The notes beneath the pieces were generated by a model. That model saw only the letters and a program-made list of their open reading frames with translations, did no database searches and was not told where the DNA came from. Positions 36,198 to 47,072 of a stretch of DNA of 64,000 bases are shown piece by piece. How positions within the stretch are numbered: the stretch's first letter is position 1; each line of letters opens with the position of its first letter. The position numbers and the translations under genes are program-made. Origin of the DNA: an uncultured Bacteroides sp. (lineage in GTDB: Bacteria; Bacteroidota; Bacteroidia; Bacteroidales; Bacteroidaceae); assembly GCA_945607605.1 (NCBI GenBank), contig CALYZE010000002.1:59215-123214 (forward strand), read 5' to 3'.

Positions 36198-36261
36198 AAA
36201 AATGGAAAGTTGAAAATAATCATGTAAGATACTACCTAGAAAATTTCAACTTTCCATTTTT
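36198..36261. terminator. Bidirectional terminator between slyD and the desulfidase-like gene
   Basis: AAAATGGAAAGTTGAAAAT and ATTTCAACTTTCCATTTTT pair over about 18 bases around a 26-base loop, with a T run on both strands. Confidence 0.8.
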
Positions 36262-36263
36262 TT

Positions 36264-37547
36264 TCAACTTTTACTCGTCATAATTTCAAGTACCAATTTA
36301 TCCGTCTCATTCATTCCTTTAGAACCTATCTTTGTCAAGTTACGGATACTTTGGTCAACATCTTCGTCGATAATGCCTTCTACCGAAGTGACATAACGAT
36401 TTTCCATCGCCATAATAGCGGAAAGGACGGCGGTAGAAACACCGGTAGTTACTTTTAATGCACAACTTGGCTTAGCACCGTCACAAATCATACCTGTAAG
36501 ATTCGCAATCATATTCTGAACAGCATAAGCTACTTGTTCATAAGTACCTCCCATCAACCAAGTGATGCCACAACTGGAGCCAGTAGCAGCAACGACACAA
36601 CCGCATAAAGCAGAAAGGCGTCCTAAACTTTGCTTGATATAGATCACAGTCAGGTGGCTTAACATTAAAGCTCGAACCAGCTCTTCTTCCGAATTACCAT
36701 TCTCCTCTGCATAAACTAATACAGGTAAAGTAGCTGAAATGCCCTGATTACCACTGCCGGAATTACTCATTACCGGAATCATAGCACCAGCCATACGAGC
36801 ATCGCAAGCACCGGAAGTATAAGAGAGAATATGTGAAAAAGTGCTATCACCCATGATCTTATGTTCGTGGGATCCACGCAATATTTTGCCTAAACCGTGT
36901 CCATAATTACCTTCAAAAGAACGTTCTGCAGCTGCTTTATTCAAACGGGCTGTTTCCAGAATAAAACGAATATCATCCAAAGGAGTAGACAAAGCGAAGT
37001 CAAATACTTTACGCAAAGATAATTCCAATGTATGCTCCTTTGCTTCATCACAAGATGCCACCTGCTTGTTGAATAGTACTTCCTGATTGCGCGCTGCATA
37101 AACAAAACACGTATGCCCTCCGGAAATAATAGCAGTTGCTTGGTTTTCACCTGCCTCACAACAAACTTCAATATAGAGTTTTTCTGCTATATTTTCTTTC
37201 AAAGATATATGAATACGTTTTTTTTCTATAAAACGCTTCCCTTCTTCGACTGCTTCCGGTGTGCTATCTTTCAAGACCTCTAACTGATACTCAGACTTAC
37301 CTATTAACGCTCCTAATGCCACGGCAATAGGGAGTCCAATCATACCTGTGCCAGGAATTCCAACTCCCATTGCATTTTTCAGTATATTGGCACTCAAAAG
37401 AACTGTTATCTTCTCGGGGGTCTTATCCAATATTTCCGCAGCTTTTGCTACACACAATGCTACGGCAATAGGTTCCGTACAACCAATAGCAGGAATTACC
37501 TCACTCTTAACTAGTGAGATGATCTGCTGTCGTTCTGTATCTGTCAT
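36264..37547 (-). CDS. UPF0597 / L-cysteine desulfidase-like iron-sulfur enzyme
   Basis: A 427-residue protein of the serine-dehydratase-alpha-like family that includes archaeal L-cysteine desulfidase and E. coli CyuA/YhaM. Candidate [4Fe-4S] cysteines are in AIGCTEPIAVAL near the N-terminus, GCVVAATGSSCG and MICDGAKPSCALK near the C-terminus; GNQGISATLPV is the family Gly-rich core. The likely reaction is cysteine to pyruvate, ammonia and sulfide. A serine substrate is possible. It is a single-gene unit. Confidence 0.88.
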   Translation of the reverse strand: MTDTERQQIISLVKSEVIPAIGCTEPIAVALCVAKAAEILDKTPEKITVLLSANILKNAMGVGIPGTGMIGLPIAVALGALIGKSEYQLEVLKDSTPEAVEEGKRFIEKKRIHISLKENIAEKLYIEVCCEAGENQATAIISGGHTCFVYAARNQEVLFNKQVASCDEAKEHTLELSLRKVFDFALSTPLDDIRFILETARLNKAAAERSFEGNYGHGLGKILRGSHEHKIMGDSTFSHILSYTSGACDARMAGAMIPVMSNSGSGNQGISATLPVLVYAEENGNSEEELVRALMLSHLTVIYIKQSLGRLSALCGCVVAATGSSCGITWLMGGTYEQVAYAVQNMIANLTGMICDGAKPSCALKVTTGVSTAVLSAIMAMENRYVTSVEGIIDEDVDQSIRNLTKIGSKGMNETDKLVLEIMTSKS

Positions 37548-37577
37548 TTCGTTTTTACAATTTGATTATCTAATGTG

Positions 37578-37585
37578 CAAATGTA
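37578..37585 (-). promoter_or_regulatory. -7 element before the desulfidase-like gene
   Basis: TACATTTG on the minus strand, about 30 bases before the start. No -33 TTTG. Confidence 0.45.
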
Positions 37586-37806
37586 GGAAAAAAACTAAAA
37601 TAAGCCTTTTGTTTCAGGCTTAAATAGCAAATGATAGATTACAATACGCTACTTTAACAGTAACAAATAAAAAAACAGCTTCCAAGAGATAAATAGTATT
37701 ATTGCTATCCGATAAAAGACGTTATCCGTCATTTTGTGTAAATATCTTGCGAAAATTCTGTTCCTGACTATCCTTATTTATCTACCGTCTCTTTTTTTTA
37801 AAATAA

Positions 37807-37955
37807 AGACTTTATTCTTACAATCAAAGGTTTTGCTTCTACAAATCAAAGCTTCATTCCTAAGAACAAAGGTATATTCTAAATCTTTCTTGCATAGCAG
37901 GCAACTTTGCGATGCAGAGAAAACAAGAAAAGATCACATAAACTAAAAGAACGAT
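37807..37955 (+). repeat. Dispersed intergenic element, copy B
   Basis: Same element as at 1605-1725. It holds three imperfect units of 20-22 bases each ending CAAAGG or CAAAGC (37810-37873), then the core TGCATAGCAGGCAACTTTGC with GATGCAG (37891-37917) and an A-rich tail with AAACTAAAA. The 514-base interval from 37548 to 38061 holds no supported gene; a 70-codon frame across it is built from the repeats. Confidence 0.7.
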
Positions 37956-37981
37956 TTAGCCAAGTGAAAAGTCAAACACAT

Positions 37982-38029
37982 AAAAAAAGAAGAGACCAAA
38001 CTCTAATTTGCACAGAGTTCAGCCTCTTC
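37982..38029 (-). terminator. Terminator after the DUF4925-type lipoprotein gene
   Basis: On the minus strand GAAGAGGCTGAACTCT pairs with AGAGTTTGGTCTCTTC (13 of 16) and is followed by seven T. Confidence 0.75.
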
Positions 38030-38061
38030 AAAGAGTACTGATATATATGTAGAATAATCTC

Positions 38062-39267
38062 TTATTTTACAAATTTTACAAAGTTCAATCCAAGTTCCAT
38101 TTTGGTTGTTTTACCAAGCACTTCTGGAGCTTGTTCCAATATAGCTTCCACAATTCCTGAAAAAGCAGCAAACTCAGGATTACTTGTAGCGGCTTCTTTA
38201 ATAGCAGCTACAATTTCTTCATTCTTAAGCAAAGGCAACAGAATATCTACAATTTTCAATCCTAATTCATTGTCGATATAAACTCTCAGAATATCTTCTT
38301 CAATTGCATATCCCAAGGGAATGCCGTTAGAAAGCATCGGAACTAGTTCCAGCAATTTAGGCAACACGATCGGAAGAATAGTCTCTACATCAAGTGCCTT
38401 GGTAGCCGTTTTTTGTATAGTGCCTATAATAGCATCTACATTTAAATATAAATACAGCTTTTGGTTCTTCAATGCATACTGTACCATATTCAACGGAGAA
38501 TTCTGAAATTTCGGTGAAGCCATATTAGCAGCGTCAGAATAAGAAGCCACAATGTTACCATCTTCCATAAAAGAGATATTCTTCAATAAATAAGACAATA
38601 CCTCATTTAAGTTCGCCGTTTCATTTCCTACCGGTATCAAACCAACAGCAGAAATCAAAGAAATGAATACACCAGGTTGAAACTCAATAGGTTCAGCACC
38701 AGGGGATGGAAATAACACTACTGAAAACGGCTTTTCTGATTCCCAAACAGCACGAAGAGGATTTTCCGCTCCAAAAGGATCATAAGGATCATAAGGCATA
38801 AGATTCCACGTGTTCCCTGCCAACGCATTAGCGCCAAGCAACTTCACGTTCAATCCAAGACTCAACTTTCCTTTTTCTACCGCACCCTTATATTTCATGG
38901 TGTATTTGTCTGTAACATGTTCGCCTTCAAAAGTGTATCCATTTTCTACTAATTTCAAAATAGCCGAAAATGTAACAGTAGATTCTCCCGGTATCACACC
39001 CGGATTAACCAATCCAGATGGCATATCATTTCTAGTCAAAGAGATATCCGCTCCTTCCAATGTGATGTCAGCATTTTTTCCGTTTGTTGTATTAAAAGTG
39101 ACTTTCTTCCCCAAGACCACCTCACCACTATAAGTAAGTTCCAATTCTGATGATGCATAAGAAGCGTTCAAATCTTTGATATTCTTATCATCGTCGTCAT
39201 CACTACAAGCAGTGAACAAGCTCATTGAACAGATCAATGCGAATAAATAAAATAAATTCTTTTTCAT
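38062..39267 (-). CDS. Surface lipoprotein, DUF4925-like
   Basis: A 401-residue protein with a lipoprotein signal (FTAC lipobox, Cys21) followed by SDDDDDK, an acidic stretch seen in Bacteroides lipoproteins that may direct surface export. The rest alternates beta-strand-like sequence (residues 40-200) and helical segments (about 280-400). It resembles the DUF4925 family. No enzyme motif is seen and no partner gene is near. Its own promoter candidate (TTACTTTG at 39347-39354, minus) has one mismatch. Confidence 0.8.
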   Translation of the reverse strand: MKKNLFYLFALICSMSLFTACSDDDDDKNIKDLNASYASSELELTYSGEVVLGKKVTFNTTNGKNADITLEGADISLTRNDMPSGLVNPGVIPGESTVTFSAILKLVENGYTFEGEHVTDKYTMKYKGAVEKGKLSLGLNVKLLGANALAGNTWNLMPYDPYDPFGAENPLRAVWESEKPFSVVLFPSPGAEPIEFQPGVFISLISAVGLIPVGNETANLNEVLSYLLKNISFMEDGNIVASYSDAANMASPKFQNSPLNMVQYALKNQKLYLYLNVDAIIGTIQKTATKALDVETILPIVLPKLLELVPMLSNGIPLGYAIEEDILRVYIDNELGLKIVDILLPLLKNEEIVAAIKEAATSNPEFAAFSGIVEAILEQAPEVLGKTTKMELGLNFVKFVK

Positions 39268-39720
39268 ACTTTTATGAGTACTTGTTTAGTTAATAAAAAG
39301 TTCTTTTTTAAAAGAGCTATCAATTTTCCATTTTATATCAAGGATGCAAAGTAATACTTTTTAAGATTGCTGTGCAAGGTCTTTTATAAAAAAAGGATGT
39401 TCTTTTTTTCATATCAAGTCATAACAAGATAACCAACGTTTATCATATAAAATGTCCTATTTCTCCACACAAACGTTCAAAACACCGATCTCATACAAAT
39501 TAGCCATCCATACTATTATAAATCCCATTTATTTCAATAAAGATGCCAAAACTTTGATAAAGGCTTTCAGAATGGACAAGAAAGAATCGACAAAAGCACA
39601 TTTATTTTATAGGATAAAACGTTTTTAAAAAGAATTTGTTATCTTTATAGTGCAAAAAGTTTCTATTATCAATTAATAGATGTGCATTCGATTCATATAT
39701 AAACCTTTAAAGCATTTGTT
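39268..39720. other. Intergenic region before aroC
   Basis: Between the divergent lipoprotein and aroC genes. Beyond a -7-like TTACTTTG (minus, 39347-39354) and TATCTTTA (plus, 39640-39647), each with one mismatch, I see no gene, repeat or leader peptide. Confidence 0.5.
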
Positions 39721-40797
39721 ATGTTCAATTCATTCGGAAACATTCTTCGCCTTACTAGTTTTGGGGAATCACACGGTAAGGGTATCGGGGGAGTAATTGA
39801 TGGATTTCCTTCTGGAATAACCATCGATCTAGATTTTGTACAAAAAGAGTTAGACCGTCGTCGTCCCGGGCAATCGCGAATTACTACCTCACGAAAAGAG
39901 GGTGATAAAGTGGAATTCCTTTCTGGTATTTTCGAAGGCAAATCCACAGGCTGTCCAATCGGTTTTATCGTATGGAACGAGAATCAACATTCCAACGATT
40001 ACAACAATCTAAAGGAAGTTTATCGTCCTTCGCACGCCGACTACACCTATAATGTAAAATATGGTGTCCGCGACTACCGAGGGGGAGGACGTTCCTCTGC
40101 ACGTGAAACAATCGCACGCGTTGTAGCCGGTTCATTGGCAAAATTGGCATTGAATCAGTTAGGAATCCATATTACAGCATATACCTCACAAGTAGGACCT
40201 ATACGTCTGGAAGAAAACTACACCGCTTATGATCTTGACCTCATCGAGACGAATCCGGTTCGTTGTCCCGATCTTGAAAAAGCCAAAGAAATGGAAGATC
40301 TCATCTTCAAAATCAAAGGAGAAGGAGATACCATAGGAGGAGTGGTAACTTGTGTGGTAAAAGGATGTCCCATAGGATTGGGTCAACCTATTTACGGTAA
40401 ATTGCATTCAGCACTCGGCGCAGCCATGCTTAGTATCAATGCAGCTAAAGCGTTCGAATACGGAGATGGGTTCAAGGGGTTAAAACAAAAAGGATCGGAA
40501 CAGAATGACGTGTTTTACAACAACAAAGGTCGTATTGAAACACGCACTAATCATTCCGGAGGCATTCAAGGCGGCATCAGCAACGGACAGGATATTTTCT
40601 TCCGTGTAGCATTCAAACCTGTAGCTACCGTTCTGATGGAACAACATACAGTAAACATCGACGGTATAGACACTACTCTAAAAGCCCGTGGTCGTCACGA
40701 TCCTTGTGTGCTACCACGTGCCGTACCTATTGTTGAGGCAATGACTGCTATGACACTGTTAGATTACTATTTGGTAGATCGTACCACACAATTATAA
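39721..40797 (+). CDS. aroC: Chorismate synthase
   Basis: A 358-residue enzyme forming chorismate from EPSP, using reduced FMN without net redox. Family signatures are [16 protein letters not shown] (residues 15-30), [33 protein letters not shown] and [24 protein letters not shown]. It gives the branch point for aromatic amino acids and folate. An M20 peptidase gene follows after 11 bases on the same strand. Confidence 0.98.
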   Translation: MFNSFGNILRLTSFGESHGKGIGGVIDGFPSGITIDLDFVQKELDRRRPGQSRITTSRKEGDKVEFLSGIFEGKSTGCPIGFIVWNENQHSNDYNNLKEVYRPSHADYTYNVKYGVRDYRGGGRSSARETIARVVAGSLAKLALNQLGIHITAYTSQVGPIRLEENYTAYDLDLIETNPVRCPDLEKAKEMEDLIFKIKGEGDTIGGVVTCVVKGCPIGLGQPIYGKLHSALGAAMLSINAAKAFEYGDGFKGLKQKGSEQNDVFYNNKGRIETRTNHSGGIQGGISNGQDIFFRVAFKPVATVLMEQHTVNIDGIDTTLKARGRHDPCVLPRAVPIVEAMTAMTLLDYYLVDRTTQL

Positions 40798-40808
40798 ATA
40801 CAATATTT

Positions 40809-42161
40809 ATGGGAATAAAAAAATATATTGCAGAAAACGAATCTCATATACTGGAAGAATTATTCAGCCTCATTCGCATCCCCAGCATCAGTGCAAAACC
40901 GGAACATCATGGTGACATGTTGGCTTGCGCAGAACGTTGGACAGAATTACTTCTGAAAGCGGGTGTAGATGAGGCTTTGGTGATGCCTTCTGCCGGAAAC
41001 CCGATCGTTTTTGCTCAAAAGATTGTAAACCCCGAAGCCAAAACCGTATTGGTATACGCACATTACGACGTAATGCCAGCCGAACCACTAGAGCTTTGGG
41101 AGAGTCACCCTTTTGAACCTGAAGTACGGGACGAGCATATCTGGGCACGGGGTGCCGACGATGACAAGGGACAGTCTTTCATACAAGTAAAGGCATTTGA
41201 ATATTTAGTAAAGAACGATTTACTCAAAACCAATGTAAAATTCATTTTTGAAGGTGAAGAAGAAATTGGGTCGCCAAGTTTAAAAGGCTTTTGTGAACAA
41301 CACAAAGAACTATTAAAAGCAGACATTATCTTGGTATCCGATACAAGCATGCTGAGTGCGGACCTGCCTTCACTGACAACCGGACTTCGCGGATTGGCAT
41401 ATTGGGAAATAGAAGTAACAGGACCAAACCGCGACTTACATTCCGGACATTTTGGTGGCGCCGTTGCTAACCCTATTAACGTGCTCTGTCAGATACTTAG
41501 CAAAGTAACGGACTCGGACGGACGCATAACCATACCTGGATTTTATGACGATGTAGAAGAGGTTCCGCAAGCAGAACGTGACATGATAGCCCACATCCCA
41601 TTCGATGAGGAGAAATACAAAAAAGCCATTGATGTGAAAGCGCTCTTCGGTGAAAAGGGATACAGCACATTGGAACGTAACAGTTGCCGTCCGTCATTTG
41701 ATGTATGCGGCATCTGGGGTGGCTATACAGGAGAGGGTTCCAAAACCGTGTTACCCTCCAAAGCATATGCAAAAGTATCTTGTCGTTTAGTCCCTCATCA
41801 AGATCATCACAAGATTTCACAACTGTTTGCCGATTACATTGTAAGTATTGCACCTGATACGGTACGAGTAAAAGTCACTCCAATGCACGGAGGACAAGGA
41901 TATGTATGTCCCATTACGTTGCCTGCCTATCAGGCTGCCGAGAAAGGTTTTGAAAAAGCATTCGGTAAGAAACCGTTGGCCGTACGCCGTGGTGGAAGTA
42001 TTCCTATCATTTCTACTTTCGAACAAGTGTTAGGAGTTAAGACGGTATTAATGGGATTCGGCCTTGAATCGAATGCCATCCATTCACCTAACGAAAACAT
42101 TCCTTTGGATATTTTCCGAAAAGGAATTGAAGCCGTAACAGAGTTCTATCTGAACTATTAG
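40809..42161 (+). CDS. M20-family dipeptidase
   Basis: A 450-residue zinc peptidase. Metal ligands and catalytic acids: VLVYAHYDVMPAEP (His, Asp), ARGADDDKGQ (bridging Asp), FEGEEEIGSPSL (catalytic Glu, Glu ligand), VSDTSML (Asp) and the C-terminal NAIHSPNE (His). The dimerisation domain with RDLHSGHFGGAVANP is typical of the carnosinase-like group. It probably splits dipeptides in the cytoplasm, since there is no signal peptide. It is co-transcribed with aroC without an evident link in function. Confidence 0.93.
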   Translation: MGIKKYIAENESHILEELFSLIRIPSISAKPEHHGDMLACAERWTELLLKAGVDEALVMPSAGNPIVFAQKIVNPEAKTVLVYAHYDVMPAEPLELWESHPFEPEVRDEHIWARGADDDKGQSFIQVKAFEYLVKNDLLKTNVKFIFEGEEEIGSPSLKGFCEQHKELLKADIILVSDTSMLSADLPSLTTGLRGLAYWEIEVTGPNRDLHSGHFGGAVANPINVLCQILSKVTDSDGRITIPGFYDDVEEVPQAERDMIAHIPFDEEKYKKAIDVKALFGEKGYSTLERNSCRPSFDVCGIWGGYTGEGSKTVLPSKAYAKVSCRLVPHQDHHKISQLFADYIVSIAPDTVRVKVTPMHGGQGYVCPITLPAYQAAEKGFEKAFGKKPLAVRRGGSIPIISTFEQVLGVKTVLMGFGLESNAIHSPNENIPLDIFRKGIEAVTEFYLNY

Positions 42162-42281
42162 AAACTGTTTTAGTTCTCTCTGGGGAAGTCTTTGTTAGTA
42201 GCTTTATTCATAATAACTTGACAGCAATCTTTAAAGATTAACTTATGAGTACTTAAAGAATACTCTTTATTTGGATCCAAT

Positions 42282-42340
42282 AAACGGCTCACGGAAAATA
42301 AATTCCTTGCATTGCTTGGAAACCATCCGTGAGCCGTTTT
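42282..42340 (+). terminator. Terminator after the M20 peptidase gene
   Basis: AAACGGCTCACGGA and TCCGTGAGCCGTTTT, 14 pairs around a 30-base loop, ending in T. It lies between the converging M20 and topB genes, whose 288-base gap holds nothing else recognised. Confidence 0.8.
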
Positions 42341-42449
42341 CAGTTATAATAAATGTCCAGATATTACCATTTCATCCCTCAATCATTCGAAGAAGATTGT
42401 ATGACTCGCAACTTCTCATTACATTTGCAAGCACAAACCTTTATCAAAA

Positions 42450-44651
42450 TTACTCAAATAGTTTGCGGAACGTACAACCACTCTTCCATTCGGAACAACC
42501 GTAAGCTGTTTTACCTTTAATAATCGTTCCTTTTCCACAGAGAGGACAAGGTTGACCAACCAAAGTATCGGCTTGAGGTGTCGATGCAGAAGTGATATTC
42601 GTTGTTGCAGGTGCTGGTGTTGCAACACTCTTCTCTACCACAGATTTTCTCGGAGCTCTTTTCTTAGGCTCTTTTTTCGGTTTATCACCTGCTGCTTCTT
42701 TTGACGAAGCTGAAGTTGCTTTGCCGGTTTTTTCCTGTACAGCTTCCTGTATGGTAATATGTCGATTGCTATTATCCATAGATACACTCCTCACAACTTC
42801 AGTGACCATCTGCTTCAACTCTTCCAGAAATTGTGCTGCAGTAAAGGTTTTTTTCTCTATTTTACGCAATTTATTCTCCCACTGTCCAGTCAGTTCCGCA
42901 GATTTTAATAGCTCCTCATGAATAATCTGAATTAGCTCCACTCCAGTAGGGGTGGCAATCAGGTTCTTCTTTTCCTTACGGATATAGTTCCGTTTGAAAA
43001 GCGTTTCAATGATGGCAGCACGAGTAGAAGGACGTCCAATACCATTTTCTTTCAAAGCATCCCGAAGTTCGTCATTGTCCACCAGTTTACCCGCTGTCTC
43101 CATTGCACGTAGCAAAGTTGCCTCCGTATAAGGACGGGGAGGTTGCGTCCACTTTTCATATAAATCCGGAGCATGAGGGCCACTCTCCTTTTTCACAAAC
43201 GTCGGAAGTACACTTTCATCCTCGCCTTCTTTGTCTTCGTTCTCCTCTTGAGCGGTACTAGCAGTAGGAGTACCAAAAATAACTCGCCAACCTGGATCCA
43301 GTATTTGTTTGCCTGAAGTCTTGAATTCAATCTGTTCAACCTCACCTACTACAGTTGTTGTGGCAAACTTACAATCGGGATAAAATACAGCTATAAACCG
43401 ACGGGCTATCAAGTCAAACACCCGACGTTCCATATCCGTCAGACTTTGCGGATGCTGGCCGGTAGGAATAATGGCATGGTGATCGGTTACTTTCGAGTCA
43501 TCAAATACTTTTTTAGATTTCAATAAAGTCGTATCAGCTAATGGAGTCGTAAAAGCCTCGTAATCCCGCAAACCTTTTAAAATTCCGGGACACTTCGGAT
43601 AAATATCATCACTCAGGAAAGTTGTATCTACACGTGGATAAGTGGCGACTTTCTTTTCATATAACGACTGGATAATTTTCAGCGTTTCATCGGCAGAATA
43701 AGCAAACTTTTTATTACATTCCACCTGTAAGGAAGTCAAGTCGAATAAACGAAGCGGAGCTTCCTTCCCTTCCTTCTTGGTGACATTCGTAATTGTAAAA
43801 GGAGAATTTTTGATTTGTTCTAACAAAGCCATACCTTGTTCCTGACTAGTAATAGGGTCTATTCCTCGGTTCTCTTCTTCCTTTTTGGGCTTCTTTCCGG
43901 CAGCGATCGCTTCTTTATTCTTCTCTGCTTCCAAAATAAGATCTTCTTCATTCTTCCTAATTATAGCAGCAAAAGTGGTATTTCTGTATACCGTCTTCAG
44001 TTCCCAATATTGCTTGGGAACAAAGTTCTGTATTTCCAACTGACGATTTACAATGAGTGCCAACGTCGGCGTCTGTACTCGACCAATCGAAAGTACTTGT
44101 TTGTTTTGCCCGTACTTCATGGTATAAAGACGAGTGGCGTTCATTCCGAGCAACCAGTCACCAATGGCACGAGACAATCCGGCTTCATACAAAGGTTGAA
44201 AATCGTCAGCATCTTTTAGTTTGGCAAATCCTTCGCGGATAGCCTCTTCCGTCAACGAAGAAATCCACAAACGTTTCACCGGACAATGTGCCCCTGCTTT
44301 CTGCATCACCCAACGCTGTATCAATTCTCCCTCCTGCCCAGCATCTCCGCAATTTATAATCATGTCGGCATGCTGCATGAGTTTCTCAATCGTGCGAAAC
44401 TGACGTTCATAAGTAGGGTTACTGATTAATTTGATGCCAAAGCGTGGCGGTATCATAGGTAAACTTCTCAAACTCCATGACTTCCAGCTAGGGGTGTATT
44501 CATGAGGTTCCTTCAGCGTACAAAGATGACCGAATGTCCAAGTCACCTGGTATCCGTTTCCTTCGATGTATCCGTCTCTTTTATCTCTCGCTCCTAATAC
44601 ATCAGCTATGTCACGTGCCACAGAGGGCTTTTCGGCAATACAAACTATCAT
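42450..44651 (-). CDS. topB: DNA topoisomerase III
   Basis: A 733-residue type IA topoisomerase. The TOPRIM domain begins MIVCIAEKPSVARDIADVLGA and holds INCGDAGQEGELIQRW. The active-site region is SIGRVQTPTLALIV followed by ATYPRVDTTFLSDD with the catalytic Tyr. A Lys-rich linker (about residues 640-690) leads to a C-terminal zinc-ribbon-like CPLCGKG-CSEWKSGC. It removes negative supercoils and unlinks DNA. A chromosomal housekeeping copy is more likely than a mobile-element copy, given its neighbours. Confidence 0.95.
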   Translation of the reverse strand: MIVCIAEKPSVARDIADVLGARDKRDGYIEGNGYQVTWTFGHLCTLKEPHEYTPSWKSWSLRSLPMIPPRFGIKLISNPTYERQFRTIEKLMQHADMIINCGDAGQEGELIQRWVMQKAGAHCPVKRLWISSLTEEAIREGFAKLKDADDFQPLYEAGLSRAIGDWLLGMNATRLYTMKYGQNKQVLSIGRVQTPTLALIVNRQLEIQNFVPKQYWELKTVYRNTTFAAIIRKNEEDLILEAEKNKEAIAAGKKPKKEEENRGIDPITSQEQGMALLEQIKNSPFTITNVTKKEGKEAPLRLFDLTSLQVECNKKFAYSADETLKIIQSLYEKKVATYPRVDTTFLSDDIYPKCPGILKGLRDYEAFTTPLADTTLLKSKKVFDDSKVTDHHAIIPTGQHPQSLTDMERRVFDLIARRFIAVFYPDCKFATTTVVGEVEQIEFKTSGKQILDPGWRVIFGTPTASTAQEENEDKEGEDESVLPTFVKKESGPHAPDLYEKWTQPPRPYTEATLLRAMETAGKLVDNDELRDALKENGIGRPSTRAAIIETLFKRNYIRKEKKNLIATPTGVELIQIIHEELLKSAELTGQWENKLRKIEKKTFTAAQFLEELKQMVTEVVRSVSMDNSNRHITIQEAVQEKTGKATSASSKEAAGDKPKKEPKKRAPRKSVVEKSVATPAPATTNITSASTPQADTLVGQPCPLCGKGTIIKGKTAYGCSEWKSGCTFRKLFE

Positions 44652-44671
44652 TCATTCTTTTTTTAACGAAG

Positions 44672-44679
44672 CAAAGGTA
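44672..44679 (-). promoter_or_regulatory. -7 element before topB
   Basis: TACCTTTG on the minus strand, 20 bases before the topB start. Confidence 0.6.
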
Positions 44680-44803
44680 CGAAAAAGAGAGGAATGATAA
44701 AAAAAACATTGATACTATCCTCAACCTATAAAAAGAAATAATTTAGAGTCTGTTTAAAGATGACCTCATTATAATGACTGTACTTAACAACGGCTATCAA
44801 AGC

Positions 44804-44842
44804 AAAAAGCGGACTGTAAGTAAAGAAATACCCGCAGTCCGC
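44804..44842 (-). terminator. Terminator of the methylmalonyl-CoA mutase operon
   Basis: On the minus strand GCGGACTG, an 18-base loop, CAGTCCGC, then TTTTT. Confidence 0.8.
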
Positions 44843-44882
44843 CTATTACTTTAACACCTCAGTGCCTTATTACTTCTTCAAT

Positions 44883-47033
44883 TTATTCCTCATCCAACAG
44901 TATTTCCAATATCTGGCAAGCAGCCTTGGCTACCGGACTACCTGGACCAAAGATGGCAGCTACGCCAGCTTTATAAAGGAAATCATAATCTTGTGCCGGA
45001 ATTACACCACCAGCAATCACAATGATATCTTCGCGTCCCAACTTCTTGAGTTCTTCAAGAATCTGAGGAATCAAAGTTTTATGTCCAGCAGCCAGTGAAG
45101 AAACACCCACTACATGAACATCATTCTCTACAGCTTCGCGAGCAGCCTCAGCAGGAGTCTGGAACAACGGTCCCATATCCACATCGAAGCCACAGTCAGC
45201 GTATCCGGTAGCTACCACTTTAGCGCCACGATCGTGACCGTCCTGCCCCATTTTGGCAACCATGATACGAGGCTGACGCCCCTCTTTCTTTGCAAACTTC
45301 TCTGCCAGTTCACAGGCACGGTGGAAGTCGCCGTCATTTTTACTTTCTGATGAATACACGCCTGATATAGTTCTGATTACTGCTTTATAACGTCCCACAA
45401 TTCTCTCGCAAGCATAAGAAATTTCACCCAAAGTAGCGCGAACACGAGCTGCTTCTACAGCCAATTCTAACAAGTTCCCTTCCTTCGTTTCCACGCACTT
45501 GGTAATAGCCTCTAATGCCTTCTGTACGGCTGCCTCGTCGCGTCCTTCTTTCAAAGTCTTCAAGTTGGCAATCTGTTCCTGGCGAACAGCCGTATTATCA
45601 ATTTCAAGAATGTCAATCGGAGCTTCTTTTGCCAAGCGATACTTGTTCACACCGACAATCGTTTGAGAACCAGAGTCAATACGGGCCTGTGTACGAGCGG
45701 CCGCTTCCTCAATACGCATTTTGGGAATACCGGTTTCAATGGCTTTAGCCATACCACCCAGTTTCTGAACTTCTTCAATCAACTCCCAAGCTTTATGAGC
45801 CAGTTCGTTCGTTAGAGATTCTACATAGTAAGAGCCACCCCATGGGTCAACGTTCTTGCAAATGTAAGTCTCTTCTTGAATATAAATTTGAGTGTTACGT
45901 GCAATACGTGCAGAAAAATCTGTCGGTAAGGCGATGGCCTCATCCAATGCATTGGTGTGCAATGACTGCGTATGTCCTAAAGCAGCTGCCATTGCTTCGA
46001 TGCAAGTACGACCTACATTATTAAATGGATCTTGCTCTGTCAGCGACCAGCCGGAAGTTTGAGAGTGAGTACGTAATGCAAGTGATTTAGGATTCTTCGG
46101 ATTGAATTCCTTCACAATCTTTGCCCACAACATACGAGCTGCACGCATCTTAGCTATTTCCATGAAGTGATTGGTTCCGATAGCCCAGAAGAAAGACAGA
46201 CGTGGTGCAAATGCATCAATATCAATACCTGCAGCCACACCGGCACGAAGATACTCTAAACCATCTGCAAGAGTATAAGCTAACTCAATGTCTGCTGTAG
46301 CACCTGCTTCCTGCATGTGATAACCAGAAATAGAAATCGAATTAAACTTCGGCATCTTTTGAGAAGTATACTCAAAGATGTCAGAGATAATCTTCATAGA
46401 GAATGCAGGCGGATAAATATACGTATTACGCACCATAAACTCCTTCAGAATGTCATTCTGGATAGTTCCTGCCATTTCTTCCAGCTTTGCTCCTTGTTCC
46501 AAACCAGCATTGATATAGAACGCCATAATAGGAAGAACAGCACCGTTCATGGTCATAGATACAGACATCTTATTCAAAGGAATACCATCGAAGAGAACCT
46601 TCATGTTCTCCAATGAACAGATAGACACACCCGCTTTACCAACATCACCAACCACACGTTCGTGATCAGGGTCGTAACCACGGTGAGTAGCTAAGTCGAA
46701 GGCTACGGACAAACCTTTCTGTCCGGAAGCTAAGTTACGACGATAGAATGCATTGGATTCTTCAGCAGTGGAGAAACCAGCATATTGGCGGATTGTCCAA
46801 GGACGCAACGTATACATTACTGAATACGGACCGCGCAAATAAGGGGGAAGACCGGCTGCATAGCCGAGATGTTCCATACCCTCAAGATCTTCTTTTGTAT
46901 AAACAGGCTTCACTTCAATGTGTTCCGGCGTTTTCCAGTCAGCATGAATGTCATTAGCCTTTTGCCACTCAGCACCATTAACGGGCTGGAATGCAGCATA
47001 TATATCTAGGTTTTTAAAATCTTTTCTCATCAT
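44883..47033 (-). CDS. mutB: Methylmalonyl-CoA mutase, large (B12-binding) subunit
   Basis: A 716-residue subunit. The N-terminal TIM barrel (about residues 40-560) carries [34 protein letters not shown] for the acyl-CoA. The C-terminal B12 domain has [23 protein letters not shown] with the DxHxxG lower-axial His at about residue 605. It interconverts succinyl-CoA and methylmalonyl-CoA, the route by which Bacteroides makes propionate. It begins 39 bases after the small-subunit gene. No epimerase or decarboxylase gene is nearby. Confidence 0.97.
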   Translation of the reverse strand: MMRKDFKNLDIYAAFQPVNGAEWQKANDIHADWKTPEHIEVKPVYTKEDLEGMEHLGYAAGLPPYLRGPYSVMYTLRPWTIRQYAGFSTAEESNAFYRRNLASGQKGLSVAFDLATHRGYDPDHERVVGDVGKAGVSICSLENMKVLFDGIPLNKMSVSMTMNGAVLPIMAFYINAGLEQGAKLEEMAGTIQNDILKEFMVRNTYIYPPAFSMKIISDIFEYTSQKMPKFNSISISGYHMQEAGATADIELAYTLADGLEYLRAGVAAGIDIDAFAPRLSFFWAIGTNHFMEIAKMRAARMLWAKIVKEFNPKNPKSLALRTHSQTSGWSLTEQDPFNNVGRTCIEAMAAALGHTQSLHTNALDEAIALPTDFSARIARNTQIYIQEETYICKNVDPWGGSYYVESLTNELAHKAWELIEEVQKLGGMAKAIETGIPKMRIEEAAARTQARIDSGSQTIVGVNKYRLAKEAPIDILEIDNTAVRQEQIANLKTLKEGRDEAAVQKALEAITKCVETKEGNLLELAVEAARVRATLGEISYACERIVGRYKAVIRTISGVYSSESKNDGDFHRACELAEKFAKKEGRQPRIMVAKMGQDGHDRGAKVVATGYADCGFDVDMGPLFQTPAEAAREAVENDVHVVGVSSLAAGHKTLIPQILEELKKLGREDIIVIAGGVIPAQDYDFLYKAGVAAIFGPGSPVAKAACQILEILLDEE

Positions 47034-47072
47034 GTTATTTACGATTTGACGATTTACGATTCACAATTGAAG

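Noticed and set aside
36020-36223. Thr/Ala-rich frame opposite the SlyD tail
   Set aside because: Low-complexity antisense of the Gly/Cys tail.
37734-37946. 70-codon frame with repeated KTLFLQSKVLLLQIK-type segments
   Set aside because: The protein repeats only mirror the DNA units of dispersed element copy B.
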